DNA from: Vibrio scophthalmi LMG 19158
GTDB lineage: Bacteria > Pseudomonadota > Gammaproteobacteria > Enterobacterales > Vibrionaceae
Assembly: GCF_000222585.1 (NCBI RefSeq)
Contig: NZ_AFWE01000218.1
Location: 40,306-104,305, forward strand
Direction: 5' to 3'
DNA length: 64,000 nucleotides
Part shown: in pieces, positions 54,494-64,000 of the stretch
How positions within the stretch are numbered: the first letter of the stretch is position 1
Layout: the number at the start of each line of letters is the position of its first letter
The notes under the pieces: generated by a model
The model's database searches: none
Seen by the model: the letters and a program-made list of their open reading frames with translations, nothing else
Told to the model about the DNA's origin: nothing
Translations under genes and position numbers: made by a program

Positions 54494-55147
54494 TTAACGT
54501 AATCCGTGCAAAAACTCGGCGCGCGTCGCTGGGATAGATTTGAATATCCCGCCAAGTGCCGTAGTGGTCGTTTGGCTAGTCGCATCCATAACACCGCGCG
54601 ATTTCACGCAGTAGTGCGTTGCATCAATGGTTACCGCCACATCATCAGACTCAAGCAAGGTTTGCAGCGCAACCAGAATCTGTTGAGTCAAACGCTCTTG
54701 CACTTGTGGGCGCTGAGCAAAGAAACGCACGATACGGTTTATTTTTGACAAACCAATGATTTTTCCGCGTGGAATATAAGCCACTGCGGCCTTACCATCG
54801 ATCGTCACTAGGTGATGTTCACAAGTGCTGGTTAAGGTGATGTCTTTAACACGAACCATTTCGCTGACATTCATCTTATTTTCAATCACGGTAATTTTTG
54901 GAAAGTTTTGGTAGTCAAGACCAGAAAAAATCTCATCCACATACATTTTTGCAATGCGGTGCGGCGTTTCTTCTAAACTGTCGTCCGTAAGGTCAAGATC
55001 AAGCAGAGAAAGAATTTCTCTCATATGATGTTGAATCTTTTCCTTTTTTTCTTCACGACTAAATTGGCTAGGCACCATTGGTGTCTCTAATCCACGGCTT
55101 TCAAGTGCATCTTTTACTAACAATGCAGACTCGCTAAGACCTGACAT
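54494..55147 (-). CDS. folE: GTP cyclohydrolase I
   Basis: First enzyme of tetrahydrofolate synthesis, converting GTP to dihydroneopterin triphosphate. The 217 residues match the type I enzyme (E. coli 222). The zinc site is intact: Cys109 and His112 in STCEHHLVT and Cys180 in [21 protein letters not shown] is the typical substrate-binding segment. It is divergent from moeA, with 182 bp between; both pathways use GTP-derived pterins, but the pairing may be accidental. ATG 55147 follows GAGGAAG. Confidence 0.96.
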   Translation of the reverse strand: MSGLSESALLVKDALESRGLETPMVPSQFSREEKKEKIQHHMREILSLLDLDLTDDSLEETPHRIAKMYVDEIFSGLDYQNFPKITVIENKMNVSEMVRVKDITLTSTCEHHLVTIDGKAAVAYIPRGKIIGLSKINRIVRFFAQRPQVQERLTQQILVALQTLLESDDVAVTIDATHYCVKSRGVMDATSQTTTTALGGIFKSIPATRAEFLHGLR

Positions 55148-55329
55148 TCCACTTCCTCATATTACTCCTTGCGGATGGCTGACAAGGATACTCGGATTTT
55201 TTAATAATTACACCCATATTTTAACTAGGGGGACTATTCTGCGAACGATTCAACGCCACGGCACGCTTAGTGTCACGGCGAATTTGTGGTAGAGTTAGCC
55301 AAAACTATAACGAGATTAGGAATGACACC

Positions 55330-56565
55330 ATGGGTTGCTGTGACGCTCCTGGCTTGATGCCAATTGAAGACGCGATGGAAAAAATGCTATCACGCATTGA
55401 ACCACTGCAAAATACTTTAGAATTACCGCTTGCAGACGCACTGGGTTTTGTTCTAGCAGAAGATATTCTTTCTCCGATTTTTGTGCCTCCATTCGACAAT
55501 TCAGCGATGGATGGCTATGCGGTACGTATAGCAGACTTAGCGCACACAAACACGCTACCGATGGTAGGTAAATCTTTTGCTGGTCAACCTTTTGTTGGTG
55601 AATGGCCGCAAAGAACTTGTATTCGTATTATGACCGGAGCGCAGATCCCTACCGGCTGTGATGCGGTGATCATGCAAGAAAACACGCAAGTGACCGACGC
55701 CGGTATCGTTTTTGCTGAAGAAAATGTCAAACCACAAAACAATATCCGCCCAACTGGTGATGATATTAAGCAAGGTGATGTGGTTTTGGCCAAAGGCGCT
55801 CGTTTATCCCCGCGTGATATTCCAATGATTGCTTCACTGGGTATTAGCCACATCAGCGTTATTCGCAAGCCGAAAGTCGCGTTCTTCTCGACCGGCGATG
55901 AGTTAAAGCCGCTCGGTGAGCCGCTTGAAGCTGGCCAAATTTACGATAGTAACCGCTACGGAATAAAACCATTAATTGAGAATTTTGGTTGTGAAGCGAT
56001 TGATCTGGGGATCATTCCTGACTGCCCACAAACATTGAAAGAGACCTTTGAAAAAGCGCAATCACTGGCCGATGTTGTAGTGACGTCTGGTGGCGTGAGC
56101 GTTGGCGAAGCTGACTACACTAAAGACATTCTTGAAGAACTTGGAGAAATTGGTTTTTGGAAACTGGCTATCAAACCGGGTAAACCCTTTGCGTTTGGTG
56201 CTCTTTCTTCTGCGTGGTTCTGTGGCTTGCCTGGTAATCCTGTTTCTGCCGTGTTAACCATGTATGTATTGGTTCAACCAATGCTGGCAAAACTGGCTGG
56301 TCATAGTGAATGGCAAGCCCCTCAATCCATTCCAGCCATCACAAAAACAGGTTTCAAGAAAGCCCCGGGCCGTACCGATTATCAACGTGGCATTTATTCA
56401 CTTGAGAATGGGCAGTTTGTGGTGGAAACCACTGGTAACCAAAGCTCTGGCGCATTCCGCTCTATGAGCCTGGCCAACTGCTTTGTTGTGCTTGAACGCG
56501 AGCGCGGCCGCGTTGAAGCGGGCGAGACAGTACAAATTCAACTGTTTAACTCAACTTTATACTAG
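55330..56565 (+). CDS. moeA: Molybdopterin molybdotransferase MoeA
   Basis: Inserts molybdate into adenylylated molybdopterin, releasing AMP. From the ATG at 55330 (AGGA upstream) the product is 411 residues, the same as E. coli MoeA. Family motifs include [51 protein letters not shown] and [10 protein letters not shown] longer upstream frame lacks a ribosome-binding site. It is the first gene of a compact rightward operon with moeB eight bases downstream. Confidence 0.96.
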   Translation: MGCCDAPGLMPIEDAMEKMLSRIEPLQNTLELPLADALGFVLAEDILSPIFVPPFDNSAMDGYAVRIADLAHTNTLPMVGKSFAGQPFVGEWPQRTCIRIMTGAQIPTGCDAVIMQENTQVTDAGIVFAEENVKPQNNIRPTGDDIKQGDVVLAKGARLSPRDIPMIASLGISHISVIRKPKVAFFSTGDELKPLGEPLEAGQIYDSNRYGIKPLIENFGCEAIDLGIIPDCPQTLKETFEKAQSLADVVVTSGGVSVGEADYTKDILEELGEIGFWKLAIKPGKPFAFGALSSAWFCGLPGNPVSAVLTMYVLVQPMLAKLAGHSEWQAPQSIPAITKTGFKKAPGRTDYQRGIYSLENGQFVVETTGNQSSGAFRSMSLANCFVVLERERGRVEAGETVQIQLFNSTLY

Positions 56566-56573
56566 AGGTTGCT

Positions 56574-57329
56574 GTGGAGATCTTATCTGATCAAGAGATG
56601 CTACGTTACAATCGCCAAATCGTGTTAAATCAATTTGATTTTGACGGTCAAGAAGCACTCAAGCAAGCGTCCATTTTGATTCTCGGTGCCGGTGGTTTAG
56701 GTTGTGCGTCAAGCCAATACCTTGCCACGGCAGGCGTGGGAAAGTTAACTCTGATTGACGATGACGTGGTCGAACTGTCAAATCTACAACGACAGGTTCT
56801 GCACCATGATGCCGATATCGGCAAAAAGAAAGTGGCATCAGCAGCGCAATCTTTGGCGTTGCTGAATCCGCACATCGAGATAGCGACCATAGATAAACGC
56901 TTGAGTGATGATGAGCTATCGATACTTATCCAAAGCCATAGCTTAGTTTTGGACGCATCCGATAACGTCGACACACGTAATCAGCTTAATCGCTTGTGTT
57001 ATCAACATAAAACACCGTTGATTTCTGGCGCAGCAATCCGAATGGAAGGCCAGATCAGCGTCTTTACTTATCAAGATGAACAAGCTCCTTGTTATCAGTG
57101 TTTAAGTAGTTTGTTTGGTGGTGGTGCTCTAAGTTGCGTTGAAGCCGGCGTGATGGCACCAGTAGTGGGCATTATTGGTGCAATGCAGGCTATGGAAGCG
57201 ATTAAGGTAATTGCTAACTATGGCACGCCGAAACAAGGCAAAGTATTAATTCTTGATGCTATGACGATGTCTTGGCGCGATATGAATTTGATGAAAATGC
57301 CTACGTGCTCAGTGTGCGGTCCTAAATAA
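56574..57329 (+). CDS. moeB: Molybdopterin-synthase adenylyltransferase MoeB
   Basis: Activates the MoaD C-terminus by adenylation for sulfur transfer in molybdopterin synthesis. The 251 residues have the nucleotide-binding GAGGLG (38-43), the ThiF/E1-type LSNLQRQVLH, and two zinc CxxC pairs (Cys173/Cys176 and Cys245/Cys248). The start is GTG with AGAGG just upstream. No ThiS neighbour is present, and the moeA-moeB order supports MoeB rather than ThiF. Confidence 0.95.
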   Translation: MEILSDQEMLRYNRQIVLNQFDFDGQEALKQASILILGAGGLGCASSQYLATAGVGKLTLIDDDVVELSNLQRQVLHHDADIGKKKVASAAQSLALLNPHIEIATIDKRLSDDELSILIQSHSLVLDASDNVDTRNQLNRLCYQHKTPLISGAAIRMEGQISVFTYQDEQAPCYQCLSSLFGGGALSCVEAGVMAPVVGIIGAMQAMEAIKVIANYGTPKQGKVLILDAMTMSWRDMNLMKMPTCSVCGPK

Positions 57330-57361
57330 GGCTGTTGTAAGATAATAAGGAGATGTCGGTT

Positions 57362-57661
57362 ATGGATAACCCTAAATATTTTCTTGCCGCCCTACTCGCA
57401 GCATTAGTACTGTTACTTGCGCTATTGTGGTTCAATTCTGACAGCAATAGCCAAGTAACCACCGTCCCAATAATCGAATCGACACTGACTCAATCTCTCG
57501 ATGGCCAAAGGCGATTCTTAACACTTGATTTGGGTGAAGGTAATACTCACGTTATATCTGCACCAATAAGCGTACAATGCAACCTGCAAGAGCTCGCTCA
57601 AATTGAGATTGCAACAGACCGACTTGGCCATGTCAGTTACCACTTTATCTCTTGCCACTAG
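57362..57661 (+). CDS. Small single-pass membrane protein, unknown
   Basis: A 99-residue protein with one N-terminal membrane helix (about 6-25: YFLAALLAALVLLLALLWF) and a periplasmic-looking beta-rich tail containing two Cys (QCNLQEL and FISCH) that could pair. I do not recognise a family. The ATG at 57362 lies nine bases after AAGGAG; the ATG at 57353 directly abuts that site and is unlikely. It sits between moeB and a sulfurtransferase, whose GTG start is nine bases after this stop, so it is part of the operon. Confidence 0.72.
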   Translation: MDNPKYFLAALLAALVLLLALLWFNSDSNSQVTTVPIIESTLTQSLDGQRRFLTLDLGEGNTHVISAPISVQCNLQELAQIEIATDRLGHVSYHFISCH

Positions 57662-57669
57662 GAGGCAAC

Positions 57670-58515
57670 GTGACGTCACTTGTATCCACTCCCCTTGTAT
57701 CTGCGAAATGGCTTTATCAGCATAGCAGCGATCCAAACTTGGTTATCTTAGATGCCAGTATCGATTTTCAAATTCCATCTGAAACTGAAAAAGACAAAGA
57801 GAACCTGATCCCACAGTCAATTCGTTTCGACTACGATAAGTGTTTTTGTGATCCTGACGTGGCACTTCCTCACATGATGCCAAGCGAAGCACGCTTTAAT
57901 CAGCTTGCGCGACAAATCGGTCTAAACAACGAATCGACAATTGTTGTCTACGACAACAGCGGTACCTTCGCTTCTCCACGCGCGTGGTGGATGCTAAAAG
58001 CCATGGGACATCAAAACGTATTTGTACTTAATGGCGGTCTTACGGAATGGAAGCGATGTGGTTACCCAACGACAACTTGCTACCGTGAAACACCCGTCGG
58101 CAATTTCAATGGCAAATTGGATCCTAATTACTTTGTCGCGGCGCAATACGTTGAGCAACAAATTGGTAATAACAGTAGCTTAACGGTTGATGCTCGTGGC
58201 AAGGCGCGTTTTCTTGGTCAAACGCCTGAACCACGTGCAGGTGTTCGCAGCGGTCGCATTCCAAATTCTGTTTGCCAGCCCTTTGCCGAGCTGATCGATG
58301 GCCACAAACTCAAAACCGCTGAGCAGCTAATCCCACTGATGGAAAACACGCTTGTGGCGGGAAAGGAAGAGTACCTTTTTAGTTGCGGATCGGGGGTCAC
58401 TGCATGCATTGTTTTACTGGCAGCCACACTCACTGGCTATGAAACTAAACAGCTTCGAGTGTACGACGGGTCATGGACTGAATGGGGCAGCAATTCTCGC
58501 TTTCCGATTGAATAA
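57670..58515 (+). CDS. sseA: 3-mercaptopyruvate/thiosulfate sulfurtransferase (SseA-like)
   Basis: Two-domain rhodanese of 281 residues. The active-site Cys239 lies in CGSGVTA, the loop type of 3-mercaptopyruvate sulfurtransferases. The conserved DARGKARFLGQTPEPRAGVR segment opens the second domain, and TFASPRAWWML belongs to the first. It transfers sulfane sulfur to thiols or cyanide. The GTG at 57670 follows GGAGG. Placement after moeA-moeB suggests, without proof, a sulfur supply for molybdopterin. A strong terminator follows. Confidence 0.9.
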   Translation: MTSLVSTPLVSAKWLYQHSSDPNLVILDASIDFQIPSETEKDKENLIPQSIRFDYDKCFCDPDVALPHMMPSEARFNQLARQIGLNNESTIVVYDNSGTFASPRAWWMLKAMGHQNVFVLNGGLTEWKRCGYPTTTCYRETPVGNFNGKLDPNYFVAAQYVEQQIGNNSSLTVDARGKARFLGQTPEPRAGVRSGRIPNSVCQPFAELIDGHKLKTAEQLIPLMENTLVAGKEEYLFSCGSGVTACIVLLAATLTGYETKQLRVYDGSWTEWGSNSRFPIE

Positions 58516-58544
58516 GTCTTGCTTACAAACAAAACATTAAAAAG

Positions 58545-58571
58545 AAAATCCCCGCATGCGGGGATTTTTTT
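58545..58571. terminator. Terminator between sseA and chitinase genes
   Basis: ATCCCCGCATGCGGGGAT is a near-perfect palindrome flanked by A and T tracts, so it can act in both directions between converging genes. Confidence 0.88.
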
Positions 58572-58577
58572 CATCAT

Positions 58578-59870
58578 CTATTTAAGGCCTTCATTCATAG
58601 CGTCAACGAGCTCCCCTGTTGGATCCCCCGATAACTCCCATGTAAAGATCCCACCGAGGTTCGCGCTCTTAGCCCACGCCGCTTTAGCTTTGATTGAACG
58701 TTCGTCTTCAAATGAGATAAAGACTTTTTTGTCCGGGTTCCATAAATATGGAGCTTGAGCTTCCTCGTCGTATTTATACACGTAGCCTTGCTTCTCACCA
58801 TAGTTTTTTATGAGATCCCAAAACATAAAGTAGCCATTTTCACCCGTACCAAATGGCGCACCGCCGGCAGACTGCAATTCACCCGTTGGTAATTCACCAT
58901 CATAATCTTTAGTACCTTCCCAGCCACGACCGTAAAATGCAGCACCAATTACCAATTTTTCCGGAGGAATACCTTGCTCAATCATCTGATTAATAAAAAC
59001 ATCTGACCCCATACCCCACCAGCTACGAGCTGTTGCGTGTAGGTTCGTGGTATGGCCCGTTTGCACGCCCCAACCACCTAAGTAGTCATAAGTCATCGCA
59101 AACATATTGGTAAGGTATTGGCTAGCTGAATTCCAATCGATTTGAGCCGCCTTCGCCCCAACACCGACTGCTGTAGACAATTCGTACTCGCGCCCTGTTT
59201 TAGCTTCAAGTTTATCGAGATCGCTGCGCATTACTTTAACCAAATAGGTAAAGGCCGCACGTTCGCTAAGCATCTCTTCATCACTTAACTTCGTATCTGG
59301 ATTCCAAGGAGAGGTCGTTAAGCCACCACCACCTGGATATTCCCAATCTAAATCAATACCGTCAAAGAACTCATATTTTGCTATCAATTCTGCTGCAGTT
59401 TTCGAGAACTGATCCATCGCTTTTGAATCCTTAGCCATTGCATGGAAAGGTTCCGACATTGTCCAACCGCCAAAAGAAGGAAGAATTTTGATTTTCGGGT
59501 GGTCAGCTTTTAATTGTGCTAGCTGCGCGAAATGACCTTTATAAGGGACGTCAACTTTTACTGGGCCAAAATCCATTTCCAACCCGGATTTATAATCAAC
59601 CACAATTGCGGTGTAAGGGTCTTTTCCTTCACATTGGGTTGCGACTAATTCTTGGATTTCAGCAGAAGCGCCGGTATGAGGGCCACACATGCTTAAAAAG
59701 GCGTAGATGATATGAGTCAGATTTTCCGCCGGAATATCTTTAACTGCATAAGGATTTTGTGGATTATCGTATTGCCAATCGGCAAAATAACCCGCAACAA
59801 CTTTGTCACTAGCATTAGCTGCAAACGCAAGTGAACTCGCGATAGCTGCCACGATCAAGGAACGTTTCAT
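58578..59870 (-). CDS. Secreted GH18 chitinase
   Basis: Glycoside hydrolase family 18 enzyme cutting beta-1,4-GlcNAc chains. The 430 residues begin with a signal peptide (cleavage likely after AANA, residue 20). The catalytic motif DGIDLDWEYPG gives Asp170, Asp173, Asp175 and the acid Glu177. SFGGWTMSE, MTYDYLGGWG and the C-terminal GGIFTWELSGD complete the barrel. A small insertion between strands carries Tyr and Gly residues typical of the alpha+beta subdomain. There is no carbohydrate-binding or fibronectin domain, so it may favour soluble chitooligomers or act in the periplasm. Confidence 0.92.
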   Translation of the reverse strand: MKRSLIVAAIASSLAFAANASDKVVAGYFADWQYDNPQNPYAVKDIPAENLTHIIYAFLSMCGPHTGASAEIQELVATQCEGKDPYTAIVVDYKSGLEMDFGPVKVDVPYKGHFAQLAQLKADHPKIKILPSFGGWTMSEPFHAMAKDSKAMDQFSKTAAELIAKYEFFDGIDLDWEYPGGGGLTTSPWNPDTKLSDEEMLSERAAFTYLVKVMRSDLDKLEAKTGREYELSTAVGVGAKAAQIDWNSASQYLTNMFAMTYDYLGGWGVQTGHTTNLHATARSWWGMGSDVFINQMIEQGIPPEKLVIGAAFYGRGWEGTKDYDGELPTGELQSAGGAPFGTGENGYFMFWDLIKNYGEKQGYVYKYDEEAQAPYLWNPDKKVFISFEDERSIKAKAAWAKSANLGGIFTWELSGDPTGELVDAMNEGLK

Positions 59871-60058
59871 TATTATTCTCCGTGGGTAAGGTGGCTAATT
59901 TTTAACCCACAAAGTATAAATTTGATTTAAAAAGTAAATCAGGATGCGAGTTATGAGCAAACTTACGCATCCCAGTTACACACGTTGCAGCAATTTTTTG
60001 ATCGAATAGTTTTAAACTAAAGAACTAAATACTCCAAGCGACCCACAATTGCAGATTC

Positions 60059-61042
60059 CTAACCTTGGCTAATTTGTTCATCGAGGTTCAATACCGTCAG
60101 GGCATTACTAACACTTGTCGCAATCACATCAATCGCGCCAGTGCGCAACGCACCAAGTAACGAGAGAGGTTTACTGTTTTCTGCTGCGATAGCAATCACT
60201 TCTGAAATGGCTTTAAACTCGTCAATACCGAGCCCTATCACCCGGTCGCTCATCACGGTTTTCGCGGAAGCACCATGAATATCGAAAAAGTCATAGCCGG
60301 CAAAATCACCAACAACACCTTGGTGTAAACGTGCCTGCACCACTTCATCGGCACTAAACCACCCGAGATCAACCATGTAGCTGTTCTCACTCATGTCACC
60401 AATGCCTATTAGAGCCACATCTGCTTTACGCGCTAAATCAAGGGTTTGCTTGACTGTCGCATTTTGCATAAACGCCAATTTCTGTTCGCGGTTTTCTGCA
60501 TAAGCTGGAGCATAGAGCGTTTCTGAACTGCCACCATAACTCTTAGCAAACTGTCGGCAAATGTGGTCAGCGTTAAACATGCCGCCTCTTGGGTGAATAC
60601 CACCGATGCCACAGACAAATTTGACCTCTTTTTGTGGGATAACACCAATATGATGCGCCACCGCAGAAACATTGCGCCCTTGTCCTACTGTTACGACAGT
60701 GCCATTTTGCAATGTGCCCGCCATGTACTTCGACACCAAGCCTGCCACTTGCAGACGCTGTGCCTCTTCGCTCGGTTGATCCAAGGCGACCAAAGCACGT
60801 TTCACACCAAAGCGCTCAATCAGACGCTGCTCAATTTTGGCACTGAAAACCGGGTGATACTTGACTGTAATTTCAACAATGCCTTCATCGCGCGCCTGCT
60901 TAAGTAGGCGACCTACTTTAGCGCGTGATATCGCGAATTTTTTCGATATCTCTTCTTGCGTCGCGCCATCTTGGTAATAGGCCACTGAAATCTCAGTTAA
61001 TACATCGGTACTGTTTATTGGTTTATCGGGTGTCGTGGTCAC
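60059..61042 (-). CDS. SorC/DeoR-type sugar-binding transcriptional regulator
   Basis: A 327-residue regulator with an N-terminal HTH (ATQEEISKKFAISRAKVGRLL) and a C-terminal SorC sugar-phosphate-binding domain (VCGIGGIHPRGGMFNADH, DVALIGIGDMSENSYM, GDFAGYDFFDIHG). Effectors of the family are phosphorylated sugars. The start is GTG 61042. It diverges from transaldolase and transketolase with 466 bp between, which suggests control of the pentose-phosphate genes by a sugar phosphate; repeated 11-mers in the gap support a binding region. Confidence 0.9.
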   Translation of the reverse strand: MTTTPDKPINSTDVLTEISVAYYQDGATQEEISKKFAISRAKVGRLLKQARDEGIVEITVKYHPVFSAKIEQRLIERFGVKRALVALDQPSEEAQRLQVAGLVSKYMAGTLQNGTVVTVGQGRNVSAVAHHIGVIPQKEVKFVCGIGGIHPRGGMFNADHICRQFAKSYGGSSETLYAPAYAENREQKLAFMQNATVKQTLDLARKADVALIGIGDMSENSYMVDLGWFSADEVVQARLHQGVVGDFAGYDFFDIHGASAKTVMSDRVIGLGIDEFKAISEVIAIAAENSKPLSLLGALRTGAIDVIATSVSNALTVLNLDEQISQG

Positions 61043-61508
61043 TATGTCATCCGTCTGGCAATTAAATTTTTAGCAAAAGCACCCTTTCAAGGGTGCACAT
61101 ATGCTCAATGCACTAGCATTTGTCACCACCCACTTTACCCCAAACAAATGATCACCACCAACACAAATGTTCACAGCAAAATCTAATTAGGTGAGTCACA
61201 CCAGAAAACCTTGCCATAGCAAGCAAACGTTTAGCTGCAACAGGATGCGATGACAGTCGAAATTAATGGTGATTAAGCTCACCTAATTCATTACTACTCG
61301 ATTGACTTTGGCGGCCAATAAGATAAATATGAACCCATCATTTACTCATCGTTAGAACAAATGCTCAACGCAATTTAACTAACGAACAAAAGTTTTCTGT
61401 TAATGAGTGGAAACGGTCTAAATTTAGCCATGAACTATTCGTTAACTCGCTTGCAAATGTCTATGTCATTTCTCGTATCGACGTAGACAGAAAATAGGAT
61501 GATCAATT
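61043..61508. promoter_or_regulatory. Regulatory region between SorC-type gene and tal
   Basis: Contains four copies of ACAWATGNTCA: 61097-61107, 61144-61154, 61163-61173 and 61357-61367, the middle two 19 bp apart. It also contains an exact 11-bp inverted pair, AATTAGGTGAG (61185-61195) and CTCACCTAATT (61278-61288). A hairpin GCACCC/GGGTGC lies at about 61078-61096, just ahead of the regulator. Such repeats are what a multi-site SorC-family operator would look like. No coding frame. Confidence 0.6.
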
Positions 61509-62459
61509 ATGAGCAACAAATTAGAGCAACTTCGTAAACTAACTACCGTTGTAGCAGACACTGGTGAAATTGAAGCAATCAAGAAATACCAACCAGAAGA
61601 CGCAACGACTAACCCTTCTCTAATTCTTAAAGCGGCTCAAATTGAAGAGTACGCACCACTGATTGACCAAGCGATTGAATACGCAAAAGCGCAAAGCAAC
61701 GATAAAGCACAACAAGTACAAGACACTTGCGACATGCTTGCGGTTAACATCGGTAAAGAAATCCTAACCACTATCCCTGGCCGAATTTCAACCGAAGTTG
61801 ATGCTCGTCTTTCTTACGATATGGAAGGCAGTGTATCGAAAGCGCGCCAGCTAGTTAAAATGTATAACGATGCAGGCATTACGAACGATCGCATTCTTAT
61901 TAAGCTCGCTTCAACTTGGGAAGGCATCCGTGCTGCTGAAATCCTAGAAAAAGAAGGCATCAACTGTAACCTAACGCTGCTATTCTCATTCGCTCAAGCT
62001 CGTGCTTGTGCTGAAGCTGGCGTATTCCTGATTTCTCCTTTCGTTGGCCGTATTATGGACTGGTACAAGGCAAAAGAAGGTCGTGATTTTGAAGCTTCAG
62101 AAGATCCAGGTGTTATCTCTGTTTCAGATATCTACAACTACTACAAAGATCACGGTTACAAGACTGTTGTGATGGGCGCAAGCTTCCGTAACATCGGAGA
62201 GATCCTTGAACTGGCTGGTTGCGACCGTCTAACTATCGCTCCTCAACTTCTCGCAGATCTAGAAGCCGCAGAAGGTGAAGTAGTAGAGAAGCTTATCGAC
62301 TCTAAAGGAACTCAAGCTCGCCCAGCAGCAATGACCCACGCTGAATTCCTATGGGATCATAACCAAGACGCAATGGCAGTAGAAAAACTTGCAGAAGGCA
62401 TCCGTAACTTCGCTGTTGACCAAGGCAAGCTTGAAGAGATGATCGCAGCGAAACTGTAA
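61509..62459 (+). CDS. tal: Transaldolase
   Basis: Non-oxidative pentose-phosphate enzyme that moves a dihydroxyacetone unit from sedoheptulose-7-P to glyceraldehyde-3-P. The 316 residues match the class I TalA/TalB type. The Schiff-base Lys132 lies in [12 protein letters not shown], Asp17 in VVADTGE, and TTNPSLI near residue 33 is diagnostic. ATG 61509 follows AGGA. It is followed by transketolase about 95 bp on, a pairing common in Vibrio and consistent with shared regulation. Confidence 0.95.
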   Translation: MSNKLEQLRKLTTVVADTGEIEAIKKYQPEDATTNPSLILKAAQIEEYAPLIDQAIEYAKAQSNDKAQQVQDTCDMLAVNIGKEILTTIPGRISTEVDARLSYDMEGSVSKARQLVKMYNDAGITNDRILIKLASTWEGIRAAEILEKEGINCNLTLLFSFAQARACAEAGVFLISPFVGRIMDWYKAKEGRDFEASEDPGVISVSDIYNYYKDHGYKTVVMGASFRNIGEILELAGCDRLTIAPQLLADLEAAEGEVVEKLIDSKGTQARPAAMTHAEFLWDHNQDAMAVEKLAEGIRNFAVDQGKLEEMIAAKL

Positions 62460-62474
62460 TCCAAAACTATTTAA

Positions 62475-62500
62475 AAGAGGGAACGAAAACGTTCCCTCTT
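62475..62500 (+). terminator. Hairpin between tal and tkt
   Basis: AAGAGGGAACG, loop AAAA, CGTTCCCTCTT: an 11-bp stem, but followed by CTAC instead of a T run. Probably a weak terminator or RNA-stability element that lets some transcription into tkt. Confidence 0.55.
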
Positions 62501-62553
62501 CTACATCTATTTACCCGTGTCTCATAAGACAGAAACAATATTCGGAAATAATT

Positions 62554-64000
62554 ATGGATCGTAAAATTTTAGCCAATGCAATCCGTGCGCTAAGCATGGA
62601 CGCAGTTCAACAAGCTAACTCGGGCCACCCTGGCGCACCAATGGGTATGGCAGATATCGCTGAAGTACTTTGGCGTTCACACTTAAACCACAACCCGTCA
62701 AACCCAGAGTGGGCTGACCGCGACCGTTTCGTGCTATCAAATGGCCACGGTTCTATGCTGATCTACTCACTACTACACCTAAGTGGTTACGAGCTAGCTA
62801 TTGATGATCTAAAAAACTTCCGTCAACTGCACTCTAAAACTCCGGGTCACCCAGAGTACGGCTACGCACCAGGCATCGAAACCACGACTGGCCCTCTAGG
62901 TCAAGGTATCACCAACGCGGTTGGTATGGCAATGGCTGAGAAAGCGCTAGCGGCTCAGTTCAATAAAGAAGGCCACGACATCGTTGACCACCACACTTAT
63001 GTTTTCATGGGTGATGGTTGTTTGATGGAAGGTATCTCGCATGAAGCTTGTTCTCTTGCGGGCACATTAGGTCTTGGTAAGCTAATCGCGTTTTGGGATG
63101 ACAACGGCATCTCTATCGATGGCCACGTAGAAGGTTGGTTCTCTGACGATACGCCTAAGCGTTTTGAAGCGTACGGCTGGCATGTTATCCCTGCGGTTGA
63201 CGGTCACAATGCTGACGCCATCAATGCAGCGATTGAAGCGGCAAAAGCAGATCCACGCCCTACTCTTATTTGTACTAAAACCATCATCGGTTTTGGTTCG
63301 CCAAATAAATCAGGCTCTCATGACTGCCACGGTGCACCACTAGGCGCGGAAGAAATCGCAGCAGCACGTGAATTCCTTGGTTGGGAACACCCAGCATTTG
63401 AAATTCCAGCAGATGTCTACTCAGAGTGGGATGCAAAAGCGGCTGGCGCAGACAAAGAAGCGGCATGGGATAATAAATTCGCAGCTTACGCAGCGGCTTA
63501 CCCAGCAGAAGCGGCTGAATTTAAGCGTCGTGTAAACGGTGACTTGCCAGCAGAATGGGAAGCGAAAGCCAACCAAATCATCGCTGATCTACAAGCAAAC
63601 CCTGCTAACATCGCATCACGTAAAGCATCGCAAAACGCGCTAGAAGCGTTTGGCGTAATGCTACCTGAGTTTATGGGCGGCTCTGCTGACCTAGCACCTT
63701 CAAACCTGACTATGTGGTCTGGTTCTAAATCGCTAACAGCAGATGACTTCTCTGGTAACTACATTCACTACGGTGTACGTGAATTTGGTATGACTGCGAT
63801 CATGAACGGTATCGCACTGCACGGTGGTTTTGTTCCTTACGGTGCAACATTCCTAATGTTCATGGAATACGCACGTAACGCAATGCGTATGGCTGCTCTG
63901 ATGAAAGTGCAGAACATCCAAGTTTACACCCACGACTCTATCGGTCTGGGCGAAGATGGCCCAACTCACCAACCGGTTGAGCAAATCGCGTCACTACGCC
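62554..64000 (+). CDS. tkt: Transketolase, N-terminal part (cut by window edge)
   Basis: ThDP-dependent enzyme transferring two-carbon units between pentose-phosphate sugars. The frame opens at ATG 62554 (GGAAAT upstream) and runs past the right edge after 482 codons of an expected 660-670. Substrate-binding His25 ([10 protein letters not shown]), the ThDP motif GDGCLMEG followed by WDDN, and the phosphate-binding [10 protein letters not shown] are present. The second domain begins with [10 protein letters not shown] and [18 protein letters not shown]. Follows tal. Confidence 0.96.
   Translation, partial: MDRKILANAIRALSMDAVQQANSGHPGAPMGMADIAEVLWRSHLNHNPSNPEWADRDRFVLSNGHGSMLIYSLLHLSGYELAIDDLKNFRQLHSKTPGHPEYGYAPGIETTTGPLGQGITNAVGMAMAEKALAAQFNKEGHDIVDHHTYVFMGDGCLMEGISHEACSLAGTLGLGKLIAFWDDNGISIDGHVEGWFSDDTPKRFEAYGWHVIPAVDGHNADAINAAIEAAKADPRPTLICTKTIIGFGSPNKSGSHDCHGAPLGAEEIAAAREFLGWEHPAFEIPADVYSEWDAKAAGADKEAAWDNKFAAYAAAYPAEAAEFKRRVNGDLPAEWEAKANQIIADLQANPANIASRKASQNALEAFGVMLPEFMGGSADLAPSNLTMWSGSKSLTADDFSGNYIHYGVREFGMTAIMNGIALHGGFVPYGATFLMFMEYARNAMRMAALMKVQNIQVYTHDSIGLGEDGPTHQPVEQIASLR

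Noticed and set aside
61078-61096. GCACCC/GGGTGC hairpin upstream of the SorC-type gene as a terminator
   Set aside because: The stem is six bp with an interrupted T tract and there is no leftward gene to end; more likely part of the leader or an operator.
1-64000. Mobile elements, integron cassettes, CRISPR arrays, tRNA or rRNA genes
   Set aside because: Looked for transposase-like frames, regularly spaced repeats and tRNA-like structures on both strands and found none that hold up.

Overview
The window looks like chromosome 2 of a Vibrio species. The gene content and order (phaB-phaA-phasin-phaC, a vipA-to-vasK type VI secretion operon, a SorC-type regulator beside transaldolase and transketolase) and the moderate GC content with AT-rich intergenic stretches all resemble Vibrio as I know it. 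Species cannot be fixed by reading alone. I see no rRNA, tRNA, CRISPR array, insertion sequence, integron or prophage.

Layout. 1-1000: a truncated secreted protein and a lipocalin. 1236-5491: a leftward polyhydroxyalkanoate operon (reductase, thiolase, phasin, synthase) closed by a terminator. 5492-6478: a long AT-rich gap with an orphan leftward terminator. 6479-7246: a TetR regulator. 7394-27910: a leftward type VI secretion (T6SS) locus: a Sel1-like protein, then tssB, tssC, tssE, tssF, tssG, fha, tssJ, tssK, tssL, clpV (tssH), vasH, vasI, tssA (vasJ) and tssM, mostly with 2-25 bp gaps or short overlaps. It has the sheath, baseplate, membrane complex, disassembly ATPase and a sigma-54 activator, but no Hcp, VgrG, PAAR or effector.

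28748-37038: rhlE helicase, acpH, a 38-residue protein with no basic residues, a tyrP-like transporter with TyrR-like boxes, a cNMP/CBS/nucleotidyltransferase protein paired with a DnaQ-like exonuclease, and a BCCT transporter. 37377-47520: a transport and regulation block with MarR, DUF1289-CWC, EmrD, HopJ-family, AraC, MATE, an RND pump pair and a GNAT enzyme. 47698-50901: a membrane fatty-acid desaturase behind two FabR-like palindromes, then D-lactate dehydrogenase.

51007-52441: a compact envelope operon of two lipoproteins and a small beta-barrel; one lipoprotein keeps a ClpP-like Ser/His pair. 53005-58515: dbpA, folE, and a rightward moeA-moeB-small membrane protein-sulfurtransferase run. 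58578-59870: a GH18 chitinase. 60059-64000: SorC regulator, transaldolase and the start of transketolase, with repeated operator-like 11-mers between regulator and tal.

The best leads for something undescribed are the 51-52 kb operon, the all-acidic microprotein at 30.8 kb, the orphan terminator at 6.06 kb, the damaged-looking lipocalin start and the new operator candidates. The large systems (T6SS, PHA) belong to known families. Starts were chosen from ribosome-binding sites and family resemblance remembered rather than searched.
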